Assembly (NCBI GenBank): GCA_016934855.1 | Contig: JAFGSA010000037.1 | Location: forward strand, 1 to 40,082 | DNA: 40,082 nucleotides | Reading direction: 5' to 3' | Source of the DNA: Elusimicrobiota bacterium | GTDB lineage: Bacteria; CG03; SLGR01; JAFGSA01 | Shown here: positions 40,048 to 40,082 of the stretch, piece after piece | How positions within the stretch are numbered: the first letter of the stretch is position 1 | Layout: every line of letters begins with the position of its first letter | Position numbers and translations under genes: made by a program | The notes under the pieces: generated by a model | The model's database searches: none | Told to the model about the DNA's origin: nothing | What the model saw: the letters and a program-made list of their open reading frames with translations, nothing else

Positions 40048-40082
40048 AAATATTTTCCTTATTAAAAAATGTGGCAATAGAT

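Overview
The window looks like a chromosomal segment of a Gram-negative (diderm) bacterium. It encodes LolA-, LpoB- and PorV-like envelope proteins, several lipoproteins with lipobox cysteines, and two predicted outer-membrane barrels. The right-hand 24 kb is the widely conserved rimP-nusA-infB ... ftsK ... recA superoperon, in nearly the order known from Bacillus (rimP, nusA, infB, ylxP, rbfA, truB, ribF, rpsO, pnp, then ftsK, rodZ, pgsA, recA). The surface proteins combine beta-propellers with a C-terminal sorting-domain-like module and sit beside a PorV/PorQ protein. Together with the gene order, this suggests an uncultivated lineage such as Omnitrophota or a relative. The lineage is an inference from content; no marker was compared with a database.

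Layout. Positions 240-10688 (minus strand): a TIM-barrel isomerase, a small lipoprotein, a PorV/PorQ-type barrel and three large secreted beta-propeller proteins that share one C-terminal module. Positions 10798-12189: the only plus-strand gene, a GlcD-type FAD oxidoreductase, divergent from the propeller genes. Positions 12293-15211 (minus): an ECF sigma factor, a membrane anti-sigma factor with an extracytoplasmic glycogen-binding-like domain, and two highly charged exported proteins. The same promoter type (TGTAAC-N16-CGTA) precedes both the sigma gene and the last charged-protein gene. Positions 15294-19899: an envelope cluster (outer-membrane barrel, COG3014 lipoprotein, two tandem LpoB paralogues, FecR-domain lipoprotein). 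Positions 19913-28383: DUF362 ferredoxin-like protein, XerC/D recombinase, metallo-hydrolase, RecA, PgpA, PgsA, RodZ-like protein, LolA-like protein, FtsK and a tiny winged-helix protein. Positions 28383-40047: AccB, PNPase, S15, a Rossmann-GAF-GGDEF fusion, RibF, TruB, NrnA, RbfA, DUF503, IF-2, NusA and RimP. Many genes overlap by 1-20 nt (ATGA, TAATG or TGATG junctions), so most of the right half is probably read as long polycistronic messages with translational coupling.

Three observations stand out. First, the ECF locus has a readable autoregulatory promoter and a separately promoted target gene, and a carbohydrate-binding-like sensor on the anti-sigma factor. Second, three intergenic spacers (134-252, 18162-18231, 23580-23677) are built from degenerate 7-bp words held in one unbroken 7-nt register even where the word family changes; each begins at or within a few bases of the stop codon of the preceding minus-strand gene. 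Third, a diguanylate cyclase with an N-terminal nucleotide-binding-like Rossmann domain is embedded in the translation superoperon behind its own promoter. No rRNA, tRNA, CRISPR array, insertion sequence or prophage was found. No gene-free stretch exceeds 300 bases.
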